A stretch of DNA of 64,000 nt from Chryseobacterium indicum (GTDB taxonomy: Bacteria > Bacteroidota > Bacteroidia > Flavobacteriales > Weeksellaceae). The stretch lies in NCBI RefSeq assembly GCF_021504595.1, contig NZ_JACSGT010000001.1, positions 2,232,001-2,296,000 on the forward strand, read 5' to 3'. The translations under genes were made by a program, and so were the position numbers. The notes under the pieces were generated by a model. It saw only the letters and a list, made by a program, of their open reading frames with translations. It was not told the origin of the DNA and searched no databases. Within the stretch, counting starts at the first letter, position 1; each line of letters starts with the position of its first letter. Shown in pieces: positions 45,263-53,475 of the stretch.

Positions 45263-45312
45263 TTGTTTTGTGTAATTAACTTCTTACATTTGTAGAAGAA
45301 AATGTAAGAAGT
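45263..45312 (+). promoter_or_regulatory. Transposase promoter inside a 13 bp palindrome
   Basis: TTG at 45263-45265 and TACATTTG at 45285-45292 are 19 bp apart. A perfect inverted repeat, ACTTCTTACATTT (45279-45291) with AAATGTAAGAAGT (45300-45312) and an 8 nt spacer, covers the -7 box and the leader and stops one base before the ATG. A transcript from this promoter would lack the left arm; a read-through transcript would fold into a hairpin next to the start codon. Confidence 0.7.
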
Positions 45313-45313
45313 A

Positions 45314-46231
45314 ATGATAAATATAAACTTTAAATCAATCTTAGACCTTGTCAAAGCCTTTCCTGACGAACAGACTTGCATTAATCATTTGGAAGAGTTA
45401 AGATGGGATGGTGATGTAGTTAGTCCGTTTGATTCGGCTTCTAAAGTCTATAAATGCAAAGGTAACAAATACCGTTGCAAGACCACAGGAAAATATTTCA
45501 ACGTTAAGACAAATACCATTTTTGACAACACTAAATTAGGGTTGCAGAAATGGTTTCTTGCTATCTATATAGTTACTTCTCATAAAAACGGTATTTCTTC
45601 ACTTCAATTAAGCCGTGATTTAGACATTACACAAAAATCTGCGTGGTTCATGCTTCAAAGAATCAGAAAATGTTTTGGTATTGAGAATGATAACGAATTG
45701 GATAATGAAGTTGAAGCAGATGAAACTTATATAGGTGGTAAAAATAAGAATCGTCATGCTAACAAAAAGATTGAAGGATCACAAGGCAGAAGCGCCAAAG
45801 ACAAAACACCTGTTGTAGGAATGGTAGAAAGAGACGGTAAATTAAATGCTAAAGCCGTAGAGAATGTGAAACATGAAACATTAAGCCGTGAAATTATCAG
45901 CAACGTTAAAGAATCTGCAAAACTTTATACTGAATGGTTAGGTTATAAAGGATTAGAAAGAATATACGATCATAGTATTGTAAAGCATAATAAATCTGAA
46001 TATGTAAATGGAAGAATCCATACAAACACAATAGAAGGTTTTTGGTCTTTGTTAAAACGAGGGATCGTAGGAATCTATCATTTTACTTCTAAAAAACATT
46101 TGCAGAGATATGTAGATGAATTTGTATTCAGATACAATACACGTAATACAACAACACAAAACAGATTTAATTTACTATTATTAAATTTAGAAAACAGACT
46201 AACTTACAAAGAATTAATATATGGCAACTAA
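45314..46231 (+). CDS. IS1595-family transposase (ISXO2-like DDE)
   Basis: A 305-residue transposase. The N-terminal zinc-ribbon-like part includes KVYKCKGNKYRCKTTGKYF (about residues 44-62). The DDE domain begins with EVEADETYIGGK (first Asp136) and ends with NTIEGFWSLLKRG, where the catalytic Glu sits; HLQRYVDEFVFRYNTRN is the family tail. Between them, family members usually read T-D-E-W; here it reads YTEWLGYKGL, so the second Asp appears lost by a three-base deletion. If so the protein is inactive in catalysis. The gene is otherwise full length. Confidence 0.93.
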   Translation: MININFKSILDLVKAFPDEQTCINHLEELRWDGDVVSPFDSASKVYKCKGNKYRCKTTGKYFNVKTNTIFDNTKLGLQKWFLAIYIVTSHKNGISSLQLSRDLDITQKSAWFMLQRIRKCFGIENDNELDNEVEADETYIGGKNKNRHANKKIEGSQGRSAKDKTPVVGMVERDGKLNAKAVENVKHETLSREIISNVKESAKLYTEWLGYKGLERIYDHSIVKHNKSEYVNGRIHTNTIEGFWSLLKRGIVGIYHFTSKKHLQRYVDEFVFRYNTRNTTTQNRFNLLLLNLENRLTYKELIYGN

Positions 46232-47183
46232 AAGACAAATTTTACACGAAGGAGAATTACATTTAGGGGGGATGATTATTCCATGTTATGTTTTAGAAGA
46301 CGGAACAAGGGTTTTGTCTGGAAATGCAATGCAAAACGCGTTAAATCTTCAGGAAGACTCAGAAAATAAATCTGGGACAAGACTGGCCAGATATTTAGGT
46401 CAAAAGTCACTTGAACCCTTTATTTATAAAGAAAAAGATCCCGGCCACTATAACCCGATTGAGTGTTACAGGGGAGAGCAAAAAATAAATGGCTATGAAG
46501 CGACAGTACTCGCGGATATTTGTGAAGCATTTTTAGATGCTAGAAAAAGTATTAATTTATCACCAAGACAAAAAATTATCGCAGATCAATGTGAAATTTT
46601 GATTAGAGGATTTGCAAGGGTTGGTATTGTTGCATTAATAGATGAAGCAACCGGTTATCAATACGATAGAGAAAGGTTTGAACTTCAAAAAATTCTTAAT
46701 ACATATATTGCAGACGAAATATTAAAATGGCAATTAACATTTACAGATGATTTTTACAAGGAAGTTTACAGATTATGGGGATTACCATTTATACCTAAAT
46801 ATATTAAAAATAAACCTTCATTTATCGGTAAATTAACTACCAAATATATTTATGAAATGTTACCTAAAGGTGTATTGGATAAAATAAGAGAAAAGACAGG
46901 AAAAACAGAAAAAGGAAATTGGAAATATCAATGGCATAGAAATTTAACTGCTGAAGTTGGTAGGGAACATTTAAAAAAGCAGATTATAGAGGTTACAACA
47001 CTTATGTCAGTTGCACAATCTAAAGAACAATTTGATAGTTTATTTCAGCAAAAATATAATAAAAACCCTGTACAACTTAAATTAGAATTTGAAGAACAAC
47101 CAGAACCACCAAAAAAATTATCTGACTTTAACCAAAAAATTAAAAAAGGACTTGACTTCAACCCAAACGAAGACAAAGAATAA
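46221..47183 (+). CDS. P63C domain-containing passenger protein
   Basis: A 320-residue protein of the P63C group known mostly from phages and mobile DNA. The diagnostic central block is GFARVGIVALIDEATGYQYD (about 130-149), followed by LQKILNTYIADEILKW and a basic, aromatic-rich region (KYQWHRNLTAEVGREHLKKQ). The N terminus (VLSGNAMQNALNLQ, SGTRLARYLGQKSL) resembles DNA-binding or antirepressor-type modules. It overlaps the transposase by 11 bp and is translated from the same transcript, so it is a true passenger gene. Function unknown; a regulatory or host-interaction role is guesswork. P63C as an IS1595 cargo is unusual to my knowledge. Confidence 0.85.
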   Translation: MATKRQILHEGELHLGGMIIPCYVLEDGTRVLSGNAMQNALNLQEDSENKSGTRLARYLGQKSLEPFIYKEKDPGHYNPIECYRGEQKINGYEATVLADICEAFLDARKSINLSPRQKIIADQCEILIRGFARVGIVALIDEATGYQYDRERFELQKILNTYIADEILKWQLTFTDDFYKEVYRLWGLPFIPKYIKNKPSFIGKLTTKYIYEMLPKGVLDKIREKTGKTEKGNWKYQWHRNLTAEVGREHLKKQIIEVTTLMSVAQSKEQFDSLFQQKYNKNPVQLKLEFEEQPEPPKKLSDFNQKIKKGLDFNPNEDKE

Positions 47184-47184
47184 T

Positions 47185-47217
47185 AAAAAATCCCCTTCTT
47201 ACGTTGGGGATTTTTTT
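47185..47217 (+). terminator. Terminator inside the IS element
   Basis: AAAAAATCCCC pairs with GGGGATTTTTT around a 10 nt loop and ends in a T run, directly after the P63C stop. Confidence 0.88.
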
Positions 47218-47376
47218 AATCTGATTTTTCCATTCAACGAATTTCTAGTTTATTCATTGTTTTAATAAATATAATTCTATAATATTATTGTCTTTTTTCA
47301 AGTCTTCAGGTGCCATTTTTTCAAATTTGTGAAAAATTTCATTATGTTAATTGGTGTAAAATTATATATAGTTACC

Positions 47377-47612
47377 AAAACTTTTTGAGATTCTTTGAAC
47401 TTCGTTCGCATCCCTTCAGGCTGTGTCAGAATGACAATGCAGCGTTAATTTTTTTTAAAAAATATTTTTTTAACAATCCTTCATTGTTTTAAGTATTATA
47501 GGAAGTATTCGCAATGTCACCCTGAGCTTGTCGAAGGGTTTTCTTTAAAGTTAATTTTTTTAGACTTTGCTTAGATCCTTTCAGGATGACAAAAAAGTAG
47601 TAAATACTTTTA
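47377..47612. repeat. Duplicated intergenic sequence, copy 2 (right part)
   Basis: This is the continuation of the second copy of the 260 bp sequence, whose left part lies at 45190-45229. It matches copy 1 at 44937-45160, including tattataggaagtattcgca and tttgcttagatc. After it, up to the rluF stop at 47658, I see only AT-rich sequence. Confidence 0.8.
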
Positions 47613-47657
47613 AAAAATTAAAAAAAAGAGATGTCCAATCCGGAATCTCTATTATTT

Positions 47658-48380
47658 TTAATCGTATGTTTTACTGGAACCTTCAACCAGTTTTTGTAGG
47701 GTAGAAAGTTCCTCATCCGTAAGATCTCTCCATTTCCCAATGGGAAGATCGAGTTTGATATTTAAAACCCTGATCCGTTTCAGCTTCTTTACTTCGTAGC
47801 CTAAATATTCGCACATTCTTCGGATCTGTCGGTTCAGACCTTGTGTAAGGACGATCCGGAAATTCATTTCATCAATTTTTTCAACCTCACATTTTTTAGT
47901 TACGGTATCTAAAATCGGAACTCCGTTTCGCATTTTATCCAGAAATTTGGGCGTAATCGGCATATCAACTCTTACAATATATTCTTTTCCGTGATTGTTT
48001 CGGGATCTTAGAATTTTATTTACAATATCGCCATCGCTGGTTAAAAGAATCAATCCTTCGCTCGGTTTATCAAGTCTTCCGATCGGGAAAATTCTTTTGG
48101 GATGATTAATATAATCGATGATATTATTTTTCTCACGTTTTGTATCAGTCGTACAAACGATTCCTACAGGTTTATTAAAGGCAATATAAACATGGTTTTC
48201 TTCCGGTTCACGAATCGGTTTTCCGTCTACTTCAATTACATCTTCATCGGAAACTTTTGTTCCCATTTCCGGAACTTTGCCGTTAATGGTGATTCTTCCT
48301 TCCTCCAAAAGCTTGTCTGCCGCTCTTCTCGAACAGTATCCTACTTCAGATAAATATTTATTAATTCTTGTTTTTTCCAT
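47658..48380 (-). CDS. rluF: 23S rRNA pseudouridine synthase RluF
   Basis: A 240-residue RsuA-family pseudouridine synthase, most like RluF, which modifies U2604 (and U2605) of 23S rRNA. An S4 RNA-binding domain ([20 protein letters not shown]) is followed by the catalytic domain with Asp104 in [10 protein letters not shown] and the later [18 protein letters not shown] motif. The assignment to RluF and not RsuA or RluB rests on the GIVCTT and [15 protein letters not shown] segments and is fairly secure. It starts 42 bp after the truB stop and is probably in the same operon. Confidence 0.9.
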   Translation of the reverse strand: MEKTRINKYLSEVGYCSRRAADKLLEEGRITINGKVPEMGTKVSDEDVIEVDGKPIREPEENHVYIAFNKPVGIVCTTDTKREKNNIIDYINHPKRIFPIGRLDKPSEGLILLTSDGDIVNKILRSRNNHGKEYIVRVDMPITPKFLDKMRNGVPILDTVTKKCEVEKIDEMNFRIVLTQGLNRQIRRMCEYLGYEVKKLKRIRVLNIKLDLPIGKWRDLTDEELSTLQKLVEGSSKTYD

Positions 48381-48422
48381 ACTATTTTTCAGACTGTATT
48401 CATCAATAAAAGCAATTTCTTT

Positions 48423-49121
48423 TTATGATTCGTTAAATCTAAAATCATTTTCCAAAAAGTCGGATGTTGCATCTTCTATTTTATATTCTCCGATTTTTGT
48501 CCGTCTCAATTGTGTTAAATACGCTCCAACACACAATTCCTGTCCGATATCGTGAGCTAAGCTGCGAATATAGGTCCCTTTTGAGCATCCTACTGTAAAA
48601 CTTACGAACGGAAGATCAATCTTTACATTATCAATATAAAAAATTGTGGTTTTACGGGATTTCATTTCTACTTCTGCTCCTGCTCTGGCAAGATCATATG
48701 CTCTTTTTCCTTCAATTTTTATTGCCGAAAAAACAGGTGGTGTCTGATCTATTTCTCCGACAAATTTTTCCAATGCCGTTTTTATCTGCTCTTCTGAAAT
48801 CTGCGAAATATCCTGATGCAGAATTTCGGGTTTCTCAGTATCGTATGATTCGGTCTGAACGCCGATTTTTATTTCGGTCCAGTATTCCTTTGGTGCATCC
48901 TGAATTTCAGGAATTTTTTTGGTGAATTTGCCACAGCAGACAATCAATAATCCCGTTGCACGCGGATCTAAAGTTCCTGCGTGACCAATTTTGAATTTCT
49001 TAGGTAAATCAAACTCTCTTCTGAGTTTGTATTTCATTTTATTGACCGCCTGAAAAGAAGTCCAGTCCAATGGTTTGTCTAATAAAAATATATGTCCAGA
49101 TTGTAGATCTTCAGTAGTCAT
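48423..49121 (-). CDS. truB: tRNA pseudouridine(55) synthase TruB
   Basis: A 232-residue enzyme that makes pseudouridine 55 in the T loop of all tRNAs. The N-terminal DKPLDWTSFQAVNKMK motif, catalytic Asp52 in HAGTLDPRATGLLI and the KTYIRSLAHDIG-like GTYIRSLAHDIGQEL segment identify it. It lacks the C-terminal PUA extension of the longer E. coli form, as is common in Bacteroidota. Between uppP and rluF on the same strand, in the conserved ftsX-DUF3098-uppP-truB order. Confidence 0.95.
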   Translation of the reverse strand: MTTEDLQSGHIFLLDKPLDWTSFQAVNKMKYKLRREFDLPKKFKIGHAGTLDPRATGLLIVCCGKFTKKIPEIQDAPKEYWTEIKIGVQTESYDTEKPEILHQDISQISEEQIKTALEKFVGEIDQTPPVFSAIKIEGKRAYDLARAGAEVEMKSRKTTIFYIDNVKIDLPFVSFTVGCSKGTYIRSLAHDIGQELCVGAYLTQLRRTKIGEYKIEDATSDFLENDFRFNES

Positions 49122-49191
49122 GGATATGAGTAATGAGTAATTGGTAATGAGTAATTTTTTAGTATTACTGTTTATATTTTTTTAGCTTAAA

Positions 49192-50010
49192 TTATTTAAA
49201 GAAATAAAAATAAATCAGCAAAGCAATTCCTACGAAAATACGATACCAACCCCAAGGTCTGAAACCATATTTATTCAAAACTCCGATGAATGCTTTAATG
49301 GCAATTAACGCAACGATAAATGCAACAACATTTCCTACGATGAAAATCATGATGTGATCCTGAGATTCCATAATCATTTCATAACCTTTCTGCGGATTAG
49401 GTGTTTCTTTACCCCATGTTTTTACAAAAACCGAATATACCGTTACCGCCAACATGGTAGGAACAGCCAAAAAGAATGAAAATTCTGCCGCTGCTTTTCT
49501 GGTCAATCCCTGTGTCATACCTCCGATAATGGAAGCTGCACTTCTGCTCGTTCCCGGCATCATTGCAAGACACTGCCAAAAACCAATGGTTACTGCTTTT
49601 TTTATGGTAATGCCTTTTTCATCATCAATTTTTGGATTTTTGAACCACGTATCGGCAAACAGCAAGACTACTCCACCAAGAACCAGAACGGAGGAAATAG
49701 CGATCTGATTTCCTAAAACCGCCTCAATTTTATCATCAAATAAATACCCTAAAACCAAAGCCGGAACCACTGCAAAAGCCAGTTTGAAATAAAACTGCAA
49801 ATTTTTCAGATCAAAAAACTTCTTCCAATATGCCACAACCACAGAAAGAATGGCTCCAAACTGTATGGAAACCTGAAACATTTTTAAAAATTCGGTTTCT
49901 TCCAGCCCAAGCAAATTTGCGGTGAACCCCATGTGCGCGGTTGATGAAATGGGCAGATATTCTGTTAAGCCTTCGATGATCGCAATAATGATTGCTTTGA
50001 TTAAATCCAT
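49192..50010 (-). CDS. uppP: Undecaprenyl-diphosphate phosphatase UppP
   Basis: A 272-residue inner-membrane phosphatase that recycles the lipid carrier of peptidoglycan and O-antigen synthesis. The two active-site blocks are EGLTEYLPISSTAHM (about 14-28) and MPGTSRSAASIIGG (about 154-167), with about eight transmembrane helices. Full length and intact. Lies downstream of DUF3098 and upstream of truB, all minus strand. Known also as BacA for its bacitracin-resistance effect. Confidence 0.96.
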   Translation of the reverse strand: MDLIKAIIIAIIEGLTEYLPISSTAHMGFTANLLGLEETEFLKMFQVSIQFGAILSVVVAYWKKFFDLKNLQFYFKLAFAVVPALVLGYLFDDKIEAVLGNQIAISSVLVLGGVVLLFADTWFKNPKIDDEKGITIKKAVTIGFWQCLAMMPGTSRSAASIIGGMTQGLTRKAAAEFSFFLAVPTMLAVTVYSVFVKTWGKETPNPQKGYEMIMESQDHIMIFIVGNVVAFIVALIAIKAFIGVLNKYGFRPWGWYRIFVGIALLIYFYFFK

Positions 50011-50099
50011 AATTTATACAAAATTAAAAGATTAAGAAACCGAGAGATTTAGACTGATCTAAATTTCCGAATTTCTTAATCTTCAAATACAATTTATTT

Positions 50100-50399
50100 T
50101 TACTTTCTTTTTAAAATAGCATATACTTCGATACAAAAACCGATAACCACAAATAATGGTGCAATTCTGATTCTTCGGATAGAAAAAATACCATCGTTCC
50201 ATGAATTCGGATCATATTTTCCGTCCACAGTATTGGCATCGGCTCCCATCATTAGAAGAAAGCCAACTACGATAAATGCGAAACCGATAAGCATCCATTT
50301 AAAGTTTTCTTTTCCAAAATAAAAGGAATTTTCTTTTGGAGCTTCGGTTGTTTCTTTTCCGAAGTTGTCTGCGGAAAATTTATTTGTTTTTTTGCTCAT
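50100..50399 (-). CDS. DUF3098 small membrane protein
   Basis: A 99-residue protein with two transmembrane helices (WMLIGFAFIVVGFLLMMG and IAPLFVVIGFCIEVYAIL) separated by NSWNDGIFSIRRIRIAP, the hallmark of DUF3098. Function unknown. It starts 2 bp after the ftsX stop, so it is translationally linked to ftsX, a placement conserved across Bacteroidota from my knowledge. A role in cell division or envelope work is therefore plausible. Confidence 0.9.
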   Translation of the reverse strand: MSKKTNKFSADNFGKETTEAPKENSFYFGKENFKWMLIGFAFIVVGFLLMMGADANTVDGKYDPNSWNDGIFSIRRIRIAPLFVVIGFCIEVYAILKRK

Positions 50400-50401
50400 T
50401 T

Positions 50402-51301
50402 TTAAGAGTAATATAAGTCGTCAACGTTTGATCTTAAGAATCTCCAGGTAGCCACTACCGTACTTAAAACCGTAATAAAAATTCCCACTCCAAATACCAT
50501 CAGAATCAGCCAGAAATACTGGTTATTGTCCTGTACAAATGCAGATCCGATCTGGCTTGTAAAGTAATACCATGCTCCGAAAAGCACTAAAAGTCCGATT
50601 GCAGATCCTATGGCTCCTAAAACCACCGCTTCAATGATGAATGGCTTCAGGATAAATCTTCTCTTCGCTCCTACAAGCTGCATGGTTTTAATAATAAATC
50701 TTTTGGAGAATATTTTCAGACGGATGGAATTGTTAATTAATACAACCGCAAGAATTAAAAACAGAATGGAAAAACCTAAGATCCATTTCAGAATTCTGCT
50801 CAGGTTATTGTAAACATCAACCATCAGAGTACTGTCGTTCTTTACATCAATAATTCCGGGAACAGCTTTAATGGCTTTAATGGCCTGATCGATCTTTGCA
50901 GGATCTACATATTCCGGTTTTAAGGCGATTTCTACAGATGAAGGAAAAATATTTTCTTCGAAAAGTGCATCCGCATCAATTCCCATTGCTTTTTTCGCTT
51001 CTTTGGAAGCCATTTCTCTGGTGATGTACGTTGCTTTCTTTACCGGAGCCAGTGTCTGAATTTCTTTGAAAACCTCAGCTTCCATTTTCGCAATCTTTAC
51101 AGAATCTTTTGCCTCATAGTTTTCATCAAAATAAGCATTTACCACAAGTTGCTCCTTGATATAGTCGGAATATTTCTGGGCATTGATTAAAATAAGTCCC
51201 ATTAATCCTAACAAAAATAACACTAAGGCAATACTTATTACTACTGTAATATTGCTAGACCTAAGCCTTTTCTTATTAAATTCATCTACAGATTTAGCCA
51301 T
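50402..51301 (-). CDS. ftsX: Cell division protein FtsX
   Basis: A 299-residue inner-membrane protein of the FtsEX divisome complex, which couples ATP hydrolysis by FtsE to activation of septal peptidoglycan hydrolases. Helix 1 (VVISIALVLFLLGLMGLIL) is followed by the extracytoplasmic domain (about 45-165) and three C-terminal helices with the FtsX motif TMQLVGAKRRFILKPFIIEA. FtsE is not adjacent. It leads the ftsX-DUF3098-uppP-truB-rluF block and is divergent from rsmA. Confidence 0.94.
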   Translation of the reverse strand: MAKSVDEFNKKRLRSSNITVVISIALVLFLLGLMGLILINAQKYSDYIKEQLVVNAYFDENYEAKDSVKIAKMEAEVFKEIQTLAPVKKATYITREMASKEAKKAMGIDADALFEENIFPSSVEIALKPEYVDPAKIDQAIKAIKAVPGIIDVKNDSTLMVDVYNNLSRILKWILGFSILFLILAVVLINNSIRLKIFSKRFIIKTMQLVGAKRRFILKPFIIEAVVLGAIGSAIGLLVLFGAWYYFTSQIGSAFVQDNNQYFWLILMVFGVGIFITVLSTVVATWRFLRSNVDDLYYS

Positions 51302-51392
51302 TAATATTAAAATTTTTGGCTAAAATAGAAAAAATCTTCCGAAATTTGGGACGAAAAAGAGAAAATCACTGTTAATAAAATCATAAAAAACA

Positions 51393-52163
51393 TTGAGTGT
51401 AAAAGCAAAAAAGCATCTTGGTCAGCACTTTCTGACAGATGAAAACATCGCAAGAAAAATCGTGGAAGGTCTGAGTTTTGAGGGCTATAATAAAGTAATG
51501 GAAGTAGGTCCCGGAATGGGAGTTCTTACCAAATATCTTATTGAAAAAGAACAGAATATTTACCTTGCGGAAATCGACAAAGAATCCATAGAATACCTAA
51601 AGCAAAACTATTCTAAAATAACCGAAGAAACGTTTGTGGGAGATTTTCTGAAGCAGGATTTTCAGTTTACCAACGGAGAACAGATTGCCATTATCGGAAA
51701 TTTTCCTTACAATATCTCTTCGCAGATTTTGTTTCAGATTATCGATCATTATGAGCTGATTCCTGAAATGGTGGGAATGTTTCAGAAAGAAGTAGCGGAA
51801 AGAACTGCAGCAGTCCCGAGAACGAAAGATTACGGAATTCTCTCTGTCCTGATTCAGGCTTATTATGATACTTCGTACTTGTTTACGGTTCATGAAAATG
51901 TCTTTAATCCGCCGCCAAAAGTAAAATCCGGTGTTATCAGAATCACCCGAAACCCGAAAGAAGGATTAGCCGGAAATGAGGTTTTATTCAAACAGATCGT
52001 AAAGGCAGGTTTTAACCAAAGAAGAAAAAAGCTTTCCAACGCTTTGAAGGTTTTAAATATTCCTGAAGATTTAAAAACCCATGAATTTATGGATAAAAGA
52101 GCGGAAGAACTCAGCGTGGCAGATTTCATCTCATTTACCCAGCTTTGGAAAGATAGTCTTTAG
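51393..52163 (+). CDS. rsmA: 16S rRNA dimethyladenosine transferase RsmA
   Basis: A 256-residue methyltransferase (KsgA) that dimethylates A1518 and A1519 at the 3' end of 16S rRNA during late 30S assembly. The SAM motif is EVGPGMGVLT (37-46) and the catalytic motif IV is GNFPYNISS (102-110). It starts at a TTG (51393), since no ATG fits: KKHLGQHFLTDENIA, the conserved start, begins at residue 6. Complete and intact; divergent from ftsX. Confidence 0.95.
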   Translation: MSVKAKKHLGQHFLTDENIARKIVEGLSFEGYNKVMEVGPGMGVLTKYLIEKEQNIYLAEIDKESIEYLKQNYSKITEETFVGDFLKQDFQFTNGEQIAIIGNFPYNISSQILFQIIDHYELIPEMVGMFQKEVAERTAAVPRTKDYGILSVLIQAYYDTSYLFTVHENVFNPPPKVKSGVIRITRNPKEGLAGNEVLFKQIVKAGFNQRRKKLSNALKVLNIPEDLKTHEFMDKRAEELSVADFISFTQLWKDSL

Positions 52164-52197
52164 TAAAAAGTTAAGAAGAGTATAACTTTATTGATAA

Positions 52198-53121
52198 ACC
52201 TGTTTAAACTTTTATTTTTCTGAGAAACAAAATAGAAAAAGCCAGATAATGCAAACTCATCCATGTAATATTTAAAGTTTCAAACCTTACTAATAGTGCT
52301 TTGAAGCTATCCAGCCATGCATTTTGCTTTTTCTATTTTGAATCTTCTTTTATACAGTTCGGAATCAAAATATTTTTCATGCTCTGTATTTCCATTCCGT
52401 GGATTCTCTTTAATATTGGCAATCATTTCTTTTTTCTCAAGAATATCTCTGCATTTTTTACCGTCAAAACCTGAATCGGCATTCAGGAATAATCCTTTAC
52501 ACTCTATATCAGCTTCATCCAAAAGAACAAAAATCTCCTCTAAAGTGTCTTCAATCTGATAAAGGTCATGATGTTCTCCGCTCACCGGCTCTCCCATTGA
52601 AAGCATTTGTCCCTGATTATCACAAAGGAAGATACAATTACTGGTCTTTGATGATTTTCGTCCCTGATAACCTACCGATTCGCCACCGGTTTTACTGCGC
52701 GTATGACTTCCGTCCATCTGAACACAGGAAAGATCTAAATTTCTTTTATTCTTTTTAAGAAGGGAAACCCAAATTCGCCTGAAAGAACCATCCTTACTCC
52801 ATTTGTTAAAATAATAATAAATCAGTTGCCAACTGATTCCCTGATTTGTAAAGTACTCTTTAAGACTCAGCTCGCGCCATTGGCAGCCTGTTTTTAAACG
52901 CTTAATAATGAGTTGAAAGATTTTCCCTAAATCAAATCTTGTTGAAAATCCCCGTTTTACTCTGCTCAAATGAGGAATTATACATTTTTGACTTCGTCGA
53001 ACCACTTCGTTAGGTTTCCAGTTTATCTTTGCTTATGAGTTCCAGATTTTAGTTATTTTAAGTTGCAATCCAAAATTGCTAATTTTCTGGATACTCTTTC
53101 TGTAAAAAAGTTTAAACAGGT
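52198..53121 (-). mobile_element. IS5-like insertion sequence, 924 bp
   Basis: The ends are inverted: ACCTGTTTAAACTTTT at 52198 and its complement at the right end, extending to 18 bp if the two flanking A/T pairs are counted. A 7 bp direct repeat TTGATAA flanks it (52191-52197 and 53122-53128); if the ends are taken two bases further out the duplication shortens to GAT. One transposase gene is inside, broken by a frameshift. Target duplication length is therefore ambiguous. Confidence 0.85.
52204..53005 (-). pseudogene. IS5-like transposase, frameshifted after the catalytic glutamate
   Basis: A DDE transposase. First Asp in QMDGSHTRSK, second in NADSGFDGKK, Glu in RRFKIEK. The open frame ends at 52307 with 232 residues (KCMAG). 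The tail expected of the family, ANAWLDSFKALLVRFETL, follows in another frame, up to a stop at 52204. The switch is caused by one extra A in the AAAA run near 52317-52320 (gcaaaatgc in place of gcaaatgc). So it is either an inactivated copy, a sequencing error or, less likely, a site of programmed frameshifting. The missing tail normally packs against the core. Confidence 0.85.
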
Positions 53122-53475
53122 TTGATAAATCTTCTCATTGTTCAACAATCCAATCAATTTGTATGTTGTTCTGATGAAGAATACCTTACACATCTTGTAA
53201 AAAATTTTATGTACACTCTAAAGATTTTGATTTTAAACAAAATATGATTGAAACTGTATTTGAATTTTTTAAATAAGATATTACTTTAGCTAGCTCTTTT
53301 ATAGTAGTATGGAAAGATTGACCTTACACGACAGTAAGGGTAAAGCCAATCATTTTTGTTTAAATCCATTAAAAGTACATTTTCCTAGTACTAATATCTA
53401 AGCAAAATCTAAATTTAGAATTTTTAATGATTTGATTATAATGAAAAATGTACTTCGTATTCTTAATCTAAAATT
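53122..53475. other. AT-rich gap after the insertion sequence
   Basis: I see no reading frame, promoter box or repeat in this stretch beyond its AT-richness and the target duplication at 53122-53128. Confidence 0.5.

Larger units (their letters stand above)
45230..47376 (+). mobile_element. IS1595-family element with a P63C passenger gene
   Basis: The element spans 2147 bp. Its ends are inverted repeats of 23 bp with one mismatch (GGCAACTATATATAATTTTA on the left, GGTAACTATATATAATTTTA on the right complement). They are flanked by identical 8 bp target duplications AAAACTTT at 45222-45229 and 47377-47384. Ends starting GG and 8 bp duplications fit the IS1595 family. Inside are a transposase (45314-46231) and a P63C-domain gene overlapping it by 11 bp, then a terminator. 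Confidence 0.93.

Noticed and set aside
46221..47183. A prophage remnant, because of the P63C domain
   Set aside because: No other phage gene is nearby, and the transposon ends and target duplications enclose the gene precisely.
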